From an uncultured Actinomycetes bacterium (GTDB lineage: Bacteria; Actinomycetota; Actinomycetes; Nanopelagicales; Nanopelagicaceae), in assembly GCA_903899145.1 (NCBI GenBank), contig CAIUHY010000067.1, positions 1-16,022 of the forward strand: a stretch of 16,022 nt of DNA. The letters are read 5' to 3'. Numbering within the stretch: position 1 is the stretch's first letter; the number at the start of each line of letters is the position of its first letter. Below are positions 1-7,634 of this stretch, piece after piece. The position numbers were made by a program, and so were the translations under genes. The notes under the pieces are model-generated. The model did no database searches. It was not told the origin of the DNA and was given only the letters and a program-made list of their open reading frames with translations.

Positions 1-882
1 CACCAAATTGTTAAAGCTAGAGATGCTGGGATTCAAGAGATCGTTCTTGCTACCTCCTATCTAGCCGAGATCTTTGAGCCTTACTTTGGTGATGGATCTC
101 GTTTTGGAATAAAGATCCGATATGCAGTTGAAGAAGTTGCTCTTGGCACAGGTGGGGCAATTGGCAACGCTGCAAATATGTTGCACGAAGATGGCCCGGT
201 TGTCATCTTTAATGGAGATGTTTTAAGCAGTCACGACCTTAAGGGTCAGATCAATTTTCACGCAGAAAACAAGGCGGATATTTCACTTTATCTGACCGAG
301 GTTGAAGATGCTCGTGCATATGGAGCTGTTGAAATGAGTGGTGTAAATATCACTTCTTTTAACGAAAAAATGGAGAATCCCCCAACAAATATCATTAATG
401 CTGGTTGCTATATTTTTAATCGAGAGATTATCTCCACAATCCCGCAAGGTGAAGTTATAAGTGTTGAGAGGCAAACTTTTCCGCAAGCTCTTGCATCTGG
501 AAAAAAGTTATGCGGATTTGTTGATCGTTCTTACTGGTTAGATATAGGAACGCCTGTGGCCCTTTTAAAAGCCACATCTGATTTAATTTCTGGAGTAGCT
601 CAATCAGTTGCTTATAATGAATTACTTGCATCAGGGGCTTACAAGAAAAAAGGCACAGCATTGATCGCCACAAGTGCGCAGGTCTCTGATTCCGCAGTTA
701 TTGAAAGTGGAAGTTTCATTGGCGGCAGAGCCAGAGTGGGGGAAGGCGCAAAGATTTCCCATTCGATTATTGGAGATGGCGCCCAGATAGGTGATCGTGC
801 GGATATTGAGTCCTCGTTTGTTGCTCAAAATGCTTTATTTGCTGCCGGATCCATCGCACAAGGACAATTTTTCGGGTTTTAA
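1..882 (+). CDS. manC: Sugar-nucleotide pyrophosphorylase, ManC-like (5' end missing)
   Basis: Partial gene: frame 1 is open from the first base, so about 60-70 N-terminal residues, including the GGxGTRL nucleotide-binding loop, lie outside the window. The enzyme would join a sugar-1-phosphate to a nucleoside triphosphate, releasing pyrophosphate, in the cytoplasm. Visible family motifs are EEVALGTGGAIGNAA (codons 45-59), the metal-binding stretch FNGDVL and the sugar-binding YWLDIGTP. The last 80 or so residues have the V/I-G-x hexapeptide periodicity of a left-handed beta-helix (IGGRARVGEGAKI..IIGDGAQIGDRADI), as in GDP-mannose and glucose-1-phosphate pyrophosphorylases. Its position before whiB2 and near phosphomannomutase matches Mycobacterium Rv3264c, mannose-1-phosphate guanylyltransferase, so GDP-mannose is the favoured product. 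The substrate is inferred from context; a glucose-1-phosphate thymidylyl- or uridylyltransferase cannot be excluded from sequence alone. Confidence 0.85.
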   Translation, partial: HQIVKARDAGIQEIVLATSYLAEIFEPYFGDGSRFGIKIRYAVEEVALGTGGAIGNAANMLHEDGPVVIFNGDVLSSHDLKGQINFHAENKADISLYLTEVEDARAYGAVEMSGVNITSFNEKMENPPTNIINAGCYIFNREIISTIPQGEVISVERQTFPQALASGKKLCGFVDRSYWLDIGTPVALLKATSDLISGVAQSVAYNELLASGAYKKKGTALIATSAQVSDSAVIESGSFIGGRARVGEGAKISHSIIGDGAQIGDRADIESSFVAQNALFAAGSIAQGQFFGF

Positions 883-915
883 GCCCTTTTTACCCCCAGA
901 AGTGGACTTCAGGAC

Positions 916-944
916 TTGACTAGTTGGACTTACACGCGTGTAAT
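916..944 (+). promoter_or_regulatory. Candidate sigma-70 type promoter of whiB
   Basis: TTGACT (916-921) is followed after 17 bases by TGTAAT (939-944), an acceptable -35/-10 pair about 80 bases before the whiB start. The -10 overlaps the right half of a perfect palindrome (930-943), so a factor bound there would compete with RNA polymerase. The promoter assignment is by eye only. Confidence 0.45.
930..943. promoter_or_regulatory. Perfect 14-bp palindrome, possible operator upstream of whiB
   Basis: TTACACGCGTGTAA equals its own reverse complement over all 14 bases and sits between the candidate -35 and -10 elements of whiB. An uninterrupted dyad of this length at a promoter is typical of a dimeric DNA-binding protein site. 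The cognate factor is unknown; WhiB itself, MtrA or another regulator are possibilities only. Confidence 0.5.
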
Positions 945-1013
945 TCACCTAAGAAATGCAGAGGTACCCCGCCGAAGCATCAACAACCGCAGTGAACTAT
1001 CTATGAAGCATCT

Positions 1014-1018
1014 AGGAG
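1014..1018 (+). promoter_or_regulatory. Ribosome binding site fixing the whiB start
   Basis: AGGAG lies 5 bases before the ATG at 1024. It selects this ATG over the in-frame ATG at 1003 and over a longer TTG-started reading frame from 916. The protein from 1024 is 90 residues, the usual size of WhiB2-type proteins. Confidence 0.8.
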
Positions 1019-1023
1019 TACAT

Positions 1024-1296
1024 ATGTCAGAGCGTCCAGGATTTCTACCTTTAGAGTCACTTGGTCAGGGGACCCCAGACCTTTCATGGCAAGAGCGCGC
1101 ACTGTGCGCGCAGACCGATCCAGAAGCTTTCTTTCCTGAAAAGGGCGGTTCAACACGTGAAGCAAAGCGTGTGTGTTTATCGTGTGATGTCAGGTCTGAA
1201 TGCTTGGAATACGCTCTAGGACATGACGAGCGTTTTGGCATTTGGGGCGGACTTTCTGAGCGCGAACGCCGCCGTCTCAAGCGCCGTTCGGCTTAA
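1024..1296 (+). CDS. whiB2: WhiB2-type [4Fe-4S] transcriptional regulator
   Basis: Wbl-family protein of 90 residues. Wbl proteins are actinobacterial iron-sulfur proteins that bind the principal sigma factor and modulate promoters; the WhiB2/WhmD/WhiB branch is tied to septation and sporulation in other actinobacteria. The four cluster ligands are visible as C28, C51, C54 and C60 (C-x22-C-x2-C-x5-C). They are followed by the GIWGG turn at residues 72-76 and a basic C-terminal tail (ERRRLKRR) of the kind that contacts DNA. The DPEAFFPEKGGS stretch at 32-43 is characteristic of the WhiB2 group. The gene stands alone with its own promoter-like region and a palindrome upstream. Location between ManC and the envelope glycosyltransferase matches the conserved actinobacterial order (Rv3260c position). 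Assignment to the family is firm; assignment to the WhiB2 subgroup is strong from motif and synteny. Confidence 0.95.
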   Translation: MSERPGFLPLESLGQGTPDLSWQERALCAQTDPEAFFPEKGGSTREAKRVCLSCDVRSECLEYALGHDERFGIWGGLSERERRRLKRRSA

Positions 1297-1328
1297 TTAC
1301 CTCATCTCTTTTTTAGTGGGTGCCAAAT

Positions 1329-4300
1329 ATGGCAACTAAATCTTCAGCACCAACAGATGATTTTTTTGTTACTGCAATATTAGTAACACATGATGGCGCA
1401 ACGTGGCTCCCTGAAATAATCGCAGCACTTTCATCTCAAACTAGGCCAATTGATCGACTCCTTGCCGTTGACACAGCATCTGTAGATACGTCGGCCAAAC
1501 TTGTAACCCATGCGGGTATCCCCGTGATTAAAGCAGATAGAGAAATTGGTTACGGAGATGCAATTGAATTAGCACTGCATCACTCACCTCGGGTAGATCA
1601 ATCTGATCCCATTGGTAAAGAATGGATATGGCTCATCCATGATGACTGCGCTCCAGCTAAGAATGCCCTGAGTTTGCTCATTGATGGCGTTAAAGATCGG
1701 CCACAAGTTGTTATTGCAGGACCAAAGCTAGTTAGTTGGTATGACCACGAACATCTACTTGAAGCCGGAGTCTCCATTGCCAGTAATGGTTCTAGGTGGA
1801 CTGGATTAGAGCAGGGCGAGCAAAATCAAGGACAACATGATGAAACACGAGAAGTTCTAGCAGTCAGCACTGCAGGAATGCTTGCCAGGCGAGATGCCTT
1901 TGAAGATCTCGGGGGACTTGATCCAAACCTCGCACTCTTCAGAGATGATGTGGATTTAGGTTGGAGAGCCCATGTTGCTGGCTATGGTGTTATTTGCGTA
2001 GGAGCAGCAACTGTTTTTCATGCTCAAGCATCAGCAACTGAGCGCCGAAGAGTTGATGTCTCAGAAGCTTTTTTGCATCGTCCACTTTTACTTGATCGTC
2101 GCAATGCTGCTTACGTTCTCTTAGCTAACTCATCTTGGTGGATGTTGCCATGGGTGAGTGCCCAAATAATTGGGACATCACTTTTGCGAGCATCTTTTGA
2201 CTTACTTGCGAAACTTCCAGGTTACGCAGCTGATGAAATTGTTGCTGTAGGGCTTTTACTTATTCACCCAGCAGAACTATTCACAGCGCGCAGAGCTCGC
2301 AAGGCAAAGAGACTACTTAGTCCGAATATCATCAAACGTTTTATTCCACCACGAGGGAGTCAGGTTCGTGCTGGAGTGGATCGAGTTGTGACAACTATTT
2401 TCCGTAAACTTCGCGATCAGCAATCAGAAGAACTGCAGTCACAAAGTTATGCAAATATTGGAACTATAAATGAGGAATTTGATGAGCAAGATCTATCCAC
2501 GCCCATTAAGTCTTCAGTAATAAAAGAAGTTTTCCATAGACCTGAGTTCTTCTCGCTCGTTGTTATTACGCTCATTTCATTTATAGCTGGGCGCTCACGC
2601 CTTGGTTCTATATCTGGAGGAGCACTTGGCCTATCTCCTGGAAGTGGAATGGATCTACTTCGTTCCTATGTAAGTTCCTGGCACCAAGTTGGAATGGGTT
2701 CTGCAATATCAACTCCTCCATGGGCTGCAATTACCGGACTTGCCGCAGTTCTGAGCTTTGGTCATTTGCCGCTACTTATTTCAGCAATTTTTCTTCTCAC
2801 ACCTCCGTTAGCTTTTTATATTTTTTACTCGTGTTTACGCAACATATTAAAGACTCGAATTGCTGCCACAGTTGGTGCATCTGTTTATGTTTTAACACCA
2901 GTGCTTTGGGGGTCTCTTAACCAAGGCCGTCTAGATACCGTCGTTTTTTATCTACTCGCCCCTTGTTTTCTTTTCATACGTCCTTTTTCAGCAGATATTG
3001 ATGTTGCAACATGGCGCAGAGTATTTGCTATTTCACTTTTTGTTGGCGTCATTGTTTCTTTCTCACCACTACTTCTGGCACTCTGGTTAGTTGCTCAGAT
3101 TATGTTGATGGTTCAGAAGTTTCTTGTTGCTCGGGGTTCGCTATCAGGTAAGCAACTTTTTGATATCTTAGAAAGTACGGAGTTCAGACCAATTCTCCGC
3201 CGGCTAGCAATGCTACTTGTTCCACTATTTATTACATTGCCGTGGTCAGTGGCGCTTATTGTGCACCCAACCCATTTTCTTGTTACACCAGGAATTCCAG
3301 TTGTAAATGGAGGCCTGACACATATTCTTTTGCTTAATTCAGGTGGAGTCGGGGCACCACCAATATGGCTTGTTGCTCCCCTTGCTCTTTTCATGATCTC
3401 AGCCCTACTTATTCGCCCCGTGCAACTTCAGGCACTGTTCGCATCGGCACTTCTTTCACTTGCCGTATTCCTCAATATGTACCATGTAAGTGGAAATGGA
3501 GCAGTAGCAAATGTCTGGATTGGGCCACTGCTGCTAGTTATATCAATTGTGATTATCCCTGCGGTTCTACTTCAAGCAGAGGAAGTAATCCCCAATCTAC
3601 GTAACAGTAGATTCGGGATTAGACATATAGCAGTTGCAGGCGTTGTAATCCTCACCGCAATTTCTGCCACTGGAATGATTGTGTGGATCTGCGCGGGCTC
3701 ATCGTCCTCATTAGTTAAAGCAGATCAGCCAACAGTGGTCCCCGCATTTGTTTCCGCCCTCGAAGACACTTCGGTTCGCCCGAAAACACTTGTGATCAAT
3801 TCAAACTCTGGAGGAACTACTTACTATGTTTCACGGGGAAGTGAAGTGCAATTAGGAGATGCAGATGTGGCAACTTTAGTTCCTCTACCTGTTCAAGATG
3901 CAATTAGTCAGCTTGTTACTGAAGGTGGCGTGAGCTCAGGGAAAGTTCTGGGAAGTTTCGGTATTCAATATGTTTTTGTAAAAGCGCCCGTATCAACTTC
4001 ACTGGCACGAAGTATTGATGGGGTTGGTGGTTTTACACGAATGTCTGCCACGGCAGCGGGCGATGTGTGGAAGGTTGTTGGGGCAGCTCCGAGAGTGATG
4101 TATACAAACTCGGCTCACCAAAACTTTCTCATACCTGCTAGCCCAATTGGCGCATCTGCTGTTATTAACGATGCTGGCCTCATTACGATTGCTGAAAAGT
4201 ATGACAAGAGATGGCACATGTTGCTAGATGGTGTACAGGTGCCCATTGAACATTCTCAAGGTGATTTACCAGTCTTTACCGCCACACATGGGGGGCATAT

Positions 4301-4433
4301 AGTCATACTTTTTGATGGAACAACTCATAGAGGATTAATTTCGTTGCAATTTCTATCACTCATAACAGTCATTGTTATGGCTTTGCCATGGGGTCGGCGT
4401 AGGCGCGAAGTTCCCCTTGAGGAGCTTGTATGA
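1329..4433 (+). CDS. Giant membrane glycosyltransferase: GT2 domain fused to polytopic, GT-C-like membrane domain
   Basis: Numbered from the ATG at 1329 (1034 residues; GTGGG ends 8 bases upstream). An in-frame GTG at 1320 adds three residues but has no ribosome site. Residues 12-245 are a cytoplasmic GT2 domain: AILVTHDGATWLPE opening, acidic HDD (104-106) in the DxD position, and FRDDVDLGWR (204-213) as the acceptor/base motif. Hydrophobic segments begin near 260-282 and 303-317. A long charged linker follows, then about ten membrane spans between 407 and 787, a soluble region of about 210 residues (788-1001), a final span (1002-1021) and a basic RRRR tail. Loop residues 442-467 (SWHQVGMGS, TPPW) resemble the first outer loop of GT-C type lipid-linked sugar transferases; this is inference. 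Likely role: building an envelope polysaccharide or glycolipid. It overlaps the DUF5719 gene by ATGA, suggesting translational coupling. The sugar and acceptor are unknown. Confidence 0.85.
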   Translation: MATKSSAPTDDFFVTAILVTHDGATWLPEIIAALSSQTRPIDRLLAVDTASVDTSAKLVTHAGIPVIKADREIGYGDAIELALHHSPRVDQSDPIGKEWIWLIHDDCAPAKNALSLLIDGVKDRPQVVIAGPKLVSWYDHEHLLEAGVSIASNGSRWTGLEQGEQNQGQHDETREVLAVSTAGMLARRDAFEDLGGLDPNLALFRDDVDLGWRAHVAGYGVICVGAATVFHAQASATERRRVDVSEAFLHRPLLLDRRNAAYVLLANSSWWMLPWVSAQIIGTSLLRASFDLLAKLPGYAADEIVAVGLLLIHPAELFTARRARKAKRLLSPNIIKRFIPPRGSQVRAGVDRVVTTIFRKLRDQQSEELQSQSYANIGTINEEFDEQDLSTPIKSSVIKEVFHRPEFFSLVVITLISFIAGRSRLGSISGGALGLSPGSGMDLLRSYVSSWHQVGMGSAISTPPWAAITGLAAVLSFGHLPLLISAIFLLTPPLAFYIFYSCLRNILKTRIAATVGASVYVLTPVLWGSLNQGRLDTVVFYLLAPCFLFIRPFSADIDVATWRRVFAISLFVGVIVSFSPLLLALWLVAQIMLMVQKFLVARGSLSGKQLFDILESTEFRPILRRLAMLLVPLFITLPWSVALIVHPTHFLVTPGIPVVNGGLTHILLLNSGGVGAPPIWLVAPLALFMISALLIRPVQLQALFASALLSLAVFLNMYHVSGNGAVANVWIGPLLLVISIVIIPAVLLQAEEVIPNLRNSRFGIRHIAVAGVVILTAISATGMIVWICAGSSSSLVKADQPTVVPAFVSALEDTSVRPKTLVINSNSGGTTYYVSRGSEVQLGDADVATLVPLPVQDAISQLVTEGGVSSGKVLGSFGIQYVFVKAPVSTSLARSIDGVGGFTRMSATAAGDVWKVVGAAPRVMYTNSAHQNFLIPASPIGASAVINDAGLITIAEKYDKRWHMLLDGVQVPIEHSQGDLPVFTATHGGHIVILFDGTTHRGLISLQFLSLITVIVMALPWGRRRREVPLEELV

Positions 4434-5782
4434 AAATGATAAAAATAAGAATACCGAAGAGCAAGAGAGGCATTTCTTCTCAAATGCTACTTGCCCCAAT
4501 CTTGCTTCTTGCTACCACTGCAGTTGTGATACTTATTCCACAAGCTAAGCAGGCGCTATCTGTTTCTCACGATTATCCTGCTGTTATTTGTCCTGGAGCA
4601 CTTTCAGGTGGTACGCAGGTGATTTCTCTGCCTACAAAGAATTTGCAAATCAGAAGTGTCAGTTCAAAGTCTTCAAAGTTATATACAACTGCGCTCACTC
4701 AACTTGGTTCAAATTCAAATCCAACATATGTATCAGGAAATTCAGGATCTGAAATTGTGTTTAACACGATATCTGGATCAATGAGCGCAGTTGCAGTGTG
4801 CAGTGTTGGTGGGCCAAGTGATTGGTTTGTTGGTGGTTCAGCCGGGGTTGCAAGTACTGGTGTTCTCAATGTAATTAATAGCGGACTCAGTGATTCAAGT
4901 GTCCTGATCTATCCGTTTACTTCAAAGATTGCTCTTGCCCCAATTCCAATCAAAGTAAAAGCGAACTCAGACTCAAAAATTTTACTTTCTAGTATCGCGC
5001 CGGGTGAAAATTCAATAGCACTTAATGTAGTCACCCAATCTGGGCGAGTAACAAGCTTTTTGCTAGATCATCAAAAGCAAGGGCTACGAGAACTGGGTGC
5101 AAGTTTTGTTAATCCAGTTTTCACACCCACGAATAGAGTATTCCTGGGAGGTCTTTTTAACACGTCTGAGAAGAGTGCTTCCATCTCACATCTGATTCGC
5201 TTTTTAGTTCCAGGAAATATAAATGCAAATACTACGATGACTATTTATTCTGAAGATGGCTCATTTACTCCTATTGGTTTTGATCAGCTATCAATTACTC
5301 ACCAAAAAGTCATAGATGTGTCGCTGCCAACATTGAATATCTCATCACCATTTGGAATTGAAATCACATCTGATCAACCAATTTTTGCCTCAGCCCTCAC
5401 TAGGGCAAAGACTCATGGCGTCCCTGATTATGCATGGGCGAGTCAACTGTCACCTATTTCTAAATTTACTCTTAACCTTGTAGGCAGTTCGGCAAGCTTT
5501 GTTTTTATGGGTCAACAAGTTTCACTTGCACTGAGTTGGCAGGGAGTAAATGGTAAAACGCAGCACGCGAATTTAAATAGCCCTGATATTGCTGTTTGGA
5601 AGCCAAAAGGAATTATCCGTGGATTAACAATCGCGCCTCGGGTTAAAACTCCGATTTATGGCGGGGCCGTACTGGTGAACCCCGGAGGAGCTTCTTTGAA
5701 CTATCTACCATTGCTTGCCAATCAAGTACTTGTCGGCGCTTCCTTGCCAAGCCTTGATATTCGGACCTTGACACACGATTAA
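4430..5782 (+). CDS. DUF5719 family membrane-anchored extracytoplasmic protein
   Basis: Protein of 450 residues of unknown biochemical function. GAGGAG lies 5 bases before the ATG, and the start overlaps the stop of the giant glycosyltransferase. A basic N-terminus (residues 1-18) and one hydrophobic span (19-37) point to a signal anchor with the rest outside the membrane. The mature part is rich in Ser, Thr, Asn, Val and Gly with alternating beta-strand patterns. It contains only two cysteines, C54 (in VICPG) and C124 (in AVCSVGGPSDWFVGG), which probably form a disulfide. The two cysteine motifs and the DWFVGG signature are what I recognise as the DUF5719 family, which sits beside the large glycosyltransferase across actinobacteria. 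The constant pairing suggests a partner or accessory subunit in envelope glycan assembly. The family call is from memory of motifs and synteny. Confidence 0.75.
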   Translation: MKMIKIRIPKSKRGISSQMLLAPILLLATTAVVILIPQAKQALSVSHDYPAVICPGALSGGTQVISLPTKNLQIRSVSSKSSKLYTTALTQLGSNSNPTYVSGNSGSEIVFNTISGSMSAVAVCSVGGPSDWFVGGSAGVASTGVLNVINSGLSDSSVLIYPFTSKIALAPIPIKVKANSDSKILLSSIAPGENSIALNVVTQSGRVTSFLLDHQKQGLRELGASFVNPVFTPTNRVFLGGLFNTSEKSASISHLIRFLVPGNINANTTMTIYSEDGSFTPIGFDQLSITHQKVIDVSLPTLNISSPFGIEITSDQPIFASALTRAKTHGVPDYAWASQLSPISKFTLNLVGSSASFVFMGQQVSLALSWQGVNGKTQHANLNSPDIAVWKPKGIIRGLTIAPRVKTPIYGGAVLVNPGGASLNYLPLLANQVLVGASLPSLDIRTLTHD

Positions 5783-5826
5783 TCTGGCGCGTCTGTTAAA
5801 TCCACAAGTTTACGCCGCAAAGCAGA

Positions 5827-5832
5827 TAGCCT
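5827..5832 (+). promoter_or_regulatory. Possible -10 hexamer for leaderless DUF3499 transcript
   Basis: TAGCCT fits the actinobacterial TANNNT -10 pattern and ends 7 bases before the GTG start at 5840, where transcription would start at or within a base of the start codon. No Shine-Dalgarno sequence precedes that GTG. No clear -35 element is visible, so the call is tentative. Confidence 0.35.
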
Positions 5833-5839
5833 TTATATT

Positions 5840-6205
5840 GTGAGAACACGTCAACGCTCTGCAAGAACTTGTTCCCGTGCAAGTTGCCCTACCCCTGCAA
5901 GTATGACTCTCACCTATATCTATTCAGATTCAACAGCGGTACTTGGCCCACTAGCAACATTCGCCGAGCCACATGCGTATGACTTATGCCCGCTACATAG
6001 TGAAAAGCTCACTGTGCCAAATGGTTGGTCAGTAGTTAAATCTGATATTCAAACCGAGAGCGTTGGTCCAAACGAAGATGACCTCATGGCGATTGCAGAT
6101 GCAGTTAGAGAAGTTGGGGCAAGTCAGGTGCAATCAAACCCAGGTGAACCCAAGCAATCAGAGATCGGTCGTAGAGGACATTTACGTGCACTTCCTTCAA
6201 ATTAA
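5840..6205 (+). CDS. DUF3499 family protein, small putative zinc-binding protein
   Basis: Conserved actinobacterial protein of unknown function, 121 residues (Rv3258c position in Mycobacterium). The family core is visible at residues 9-67: RTCSRASC, a beta-rich LTYIYSDSTAVLGPLAT stretch, AEPHAYDLCPLH and NGWSVVK. C11, C16, C50 and H53 form a C-x4-C...C-x2-H set that would suit one structural zinc ion; this is inference from spacing. Residues 75-121 are acidic then polar and look disordered. The GTG start is fixed by the conserved N-terminus and has no ribosome binding site, so translation may begin on a leaderless message. It stands between DUF5719 and phosphomannomutase; the metallopeptidase gene often found next to it in other actinobacteria is absent. 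No enzymatic motif is recognisable. Confidence 0.85.
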   Translation: MRTRQRSARTCSRASCPTPASMTLTYIYSDSTAVLGPLATFAEPHAYDLCPLHSEKLTVPNGWSVVKSDIQTESVGPNEDDLMAIADAVREVGASQVQSNPGEPKQSEIGRRGHLRALPSN

Positions 6206-6220
6206 GGTTTATCTAGATAT

Positions 6221-7588
6221 ATGTTCACAATTGACCAATTAGATAAAGTTATAAAAGCTTATGATGTTCGTGGTCTTGTTAGTAAAGAGATCACTCCTGA
6301 CTTTTCATTTGTCTTAGCAACCGCCTTTGCTCGTTTTCTCCAAGAAGAACGAGAGCCAGGCACAGTGGTTATTGGTCAAGATATGAGGCCATCATCTGAG
6401 CCTCTTGCCTCAGCATTTGCAGATGGAATCACGTCTCAAGGATTAGATGTAATCCGTATCGGATTAGCATCAACTGATATGTTGTATTTTGCTTCTGGCT
6501 CATTGAATTTACCCGGAGTTATGTTTACCGCTAGTCATAATCCTGCTGCTTATAACGGAATGAAATTAGCAAAAAGCGGCGCTCGGCCGATCGGAGCTGA
6601 GTCTGGACTTAATCGCATTAAAGATCTCATGACAAAAGGTATACCTATCAATAGCCGTGGCCTGGGGCGCATTACCGAAAGAAACATGTTGCCAGAGTAT
6701 GTTGATTTTTTGTTAAGTCTTTTTGGGAAAAAAGAATTGACTGGTAAGCGTAAATTAAAAGTAGTGATTGATGCTGGTAATGGAATGGCTGGCTATACAG
6801 CCCCTGCGATTATGGAACGCCTCAATGTTGAAGTAGTTCCGATGTATTTTGAGCTAGATGGGAATTTCCCTAACCATGAAGCAAATCCACTTGACCCTAA
6901 AAATCTTAAAGACCTGGTTAAGGAAGTGAAGAAGAGTAAAGCAGACATTGGCCTTGCCTTTGATGGAGATGCTGACCGATGCTTTTTGGTTGATGAAAAT
7001 GGCGATCTAGTTAACCCATCGACACTTACCTCTTTAATTGCAATCCGTGAACTTAAGCGAAAGCCTGGGTCAAAAATTATTTATAACCTCATTTCATCAC
7101 AGGCAGTTTCAGAAATTATTAGCGAGCACGGAGGAGTGCCTGTTCGTTCTAGAGTGGGTCATTCATATATTAAAAAAATGATGGCAGATACCGGAGCGAT
7201 ATTTGGCGGGGAACATTCAGGGCACTTTTATTTTGCTAACTTTTGGAAGGCAGATTCTGGTGCTCTTGCAGCGCTTTATGCGATTGCCGAGCTATCTGCT
7301 TCAAAGAAAACACTTTCAGAATTATTAGCCCCACTGAATCGATATGTTTCAAGCGGGGAGGTCAACACCAAAGTATCTGATCCCCAAGATGCCGTGGATT
7401 TTGTTAAAGAGTCGTTTAAGCAAGATTATGTAATAGATGAGCTCGATGGAGTCACTGTGACTGGCCCTGACTGGTGGTTTAACGTGAGGCCTTCTAATAC
7501 GGAGCCGCTGCTTCGCCTTAATGTTGAGGCGAAAACCCCTGAGCGTATGAAGCAAGTCAGGGATCAGGTCCTAGCTCTTTTCAGGTAA
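6221..7588 (+). CDS. manB: Phosphomannomutase/phosphoglucomutase
   Basis: Alpha-D-phosphohexomutase, 455 residues, the usual length for the family. It interconverts hexose 6-phosphate and 1-phosphate through a phosphoserine enzyme and bisphosphate intermediate. All four active-site loops are present: catalytic serine S105 in TASHNP (103-108), metal-binding DGDADR (248-253), sugar-specificity loop GEHSGH (330-335) and phosphate-binding RPSNTEP (423-429). GEHSGH is the form found in enzymes that accept mannose and glucose phosphates. With the ManC-like enzyme at the left end it would make mannose-1-phosphate for GDP-mannose. The start follows DUF3499 by 15 bases with only a distant AAGG (13 bases away), but the N-terminus (KAYDVRGLV) aligns with the family. 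Mannose-6-phosphate isomerase (manA), which follows in many actinobacteria, is absent here. Confidence 0.95.
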   Translation: MFTIDQLDKVIKAYDVRGLVSKEITPDFSFVLATAFARFLQEEREPGTVVIGQDMRPSSEPLASAFADGITSQGLDVIRIGLASTDMLYFASGSLNLPGVMFTASHNPAAYNGMKLAKSGARPIGAESGLNRIKDLMTKGIPINSRGLGRITERNMLPEYVDFLLSLFGKKELTGKRKLKVVIDAGNGMAGYTAPAIMERLNVEVVPMYFELDGNFPNHEANPLDPKNLKDLVKEVKKSKADIGLAFDGDADRCFLVDENGDLVNPSTLTSLIAIRELKRKPGSKIIYNLISSQAVSEIISEHGGVPVRSRVGHSYIKKMMADTGAIFGGEHSGHFYFANFWKADSGALAALYAIAELSASKKTLSELLAPLNRYVSSGEVNTKVSDPQDAVDFVKESFKQDYVIDELDGVTVTGPDWWFNVRPSNTEPLLRLNVEAKTPERMKQVRDQVLALFR

Positions 7589-7622
7589 TCTTGCGCCATA
7601 CCTAGAGACCATCAGATTTAAT

Positions 7623-7629
7623 AAGGGAG
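7623..7629 (+). promoter_or_regulatory. Ribosome binding site supporting the GTG start of sahH
   Basis: AAGGGAG ends 5 bases before the GTG at 7635. It is the strongest Shine-Dalgarno sequence in this part of the window and supports a GTG start for sahH, since the first in-frame ATG lies 30 codons further on. Confidence 0.75.
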
Positions 7630-7634
7630 CACTT

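Noticed and set aside
871..891. GGGTTTTAAGCCC followed by five T after the manC-like gene, resembling an intrinsic terminator
   Set aside because: The stem has only three G-C pairs plus weak pairs and overlaps the stop codon; too weak to call.
1287..1315. GCCGTTCGGC hairpin at the end of whiB with a T-run further on
   Set aside because: The stem is very short, lies inside the coding sequence and the T-run is well over ten bases away, so it does not form a standard terminator.
3113..3394. Minus-strand open frame of 93 codons inside the glycosyltransferase gene
   Set aside because: It lies wholly within a well-supported coding sequence, has no family motifs and no ribosome site.
5768..5801. 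TTGACA at the end of the DUF5719 gene with TTAAAT downstream as a possible promoter
   Set aside because: The spacing is 22 bases, too long for a normal sigma-70 promoter; the TAGCCT hexamer nearer the GTG fits better.
7589..7634. Possible SAM/SAH riboswitch before sahH
   Set aside because: The gap is only 46 bases and shows no stem arrangement matching the known SAH or SAM riboswitch classes.
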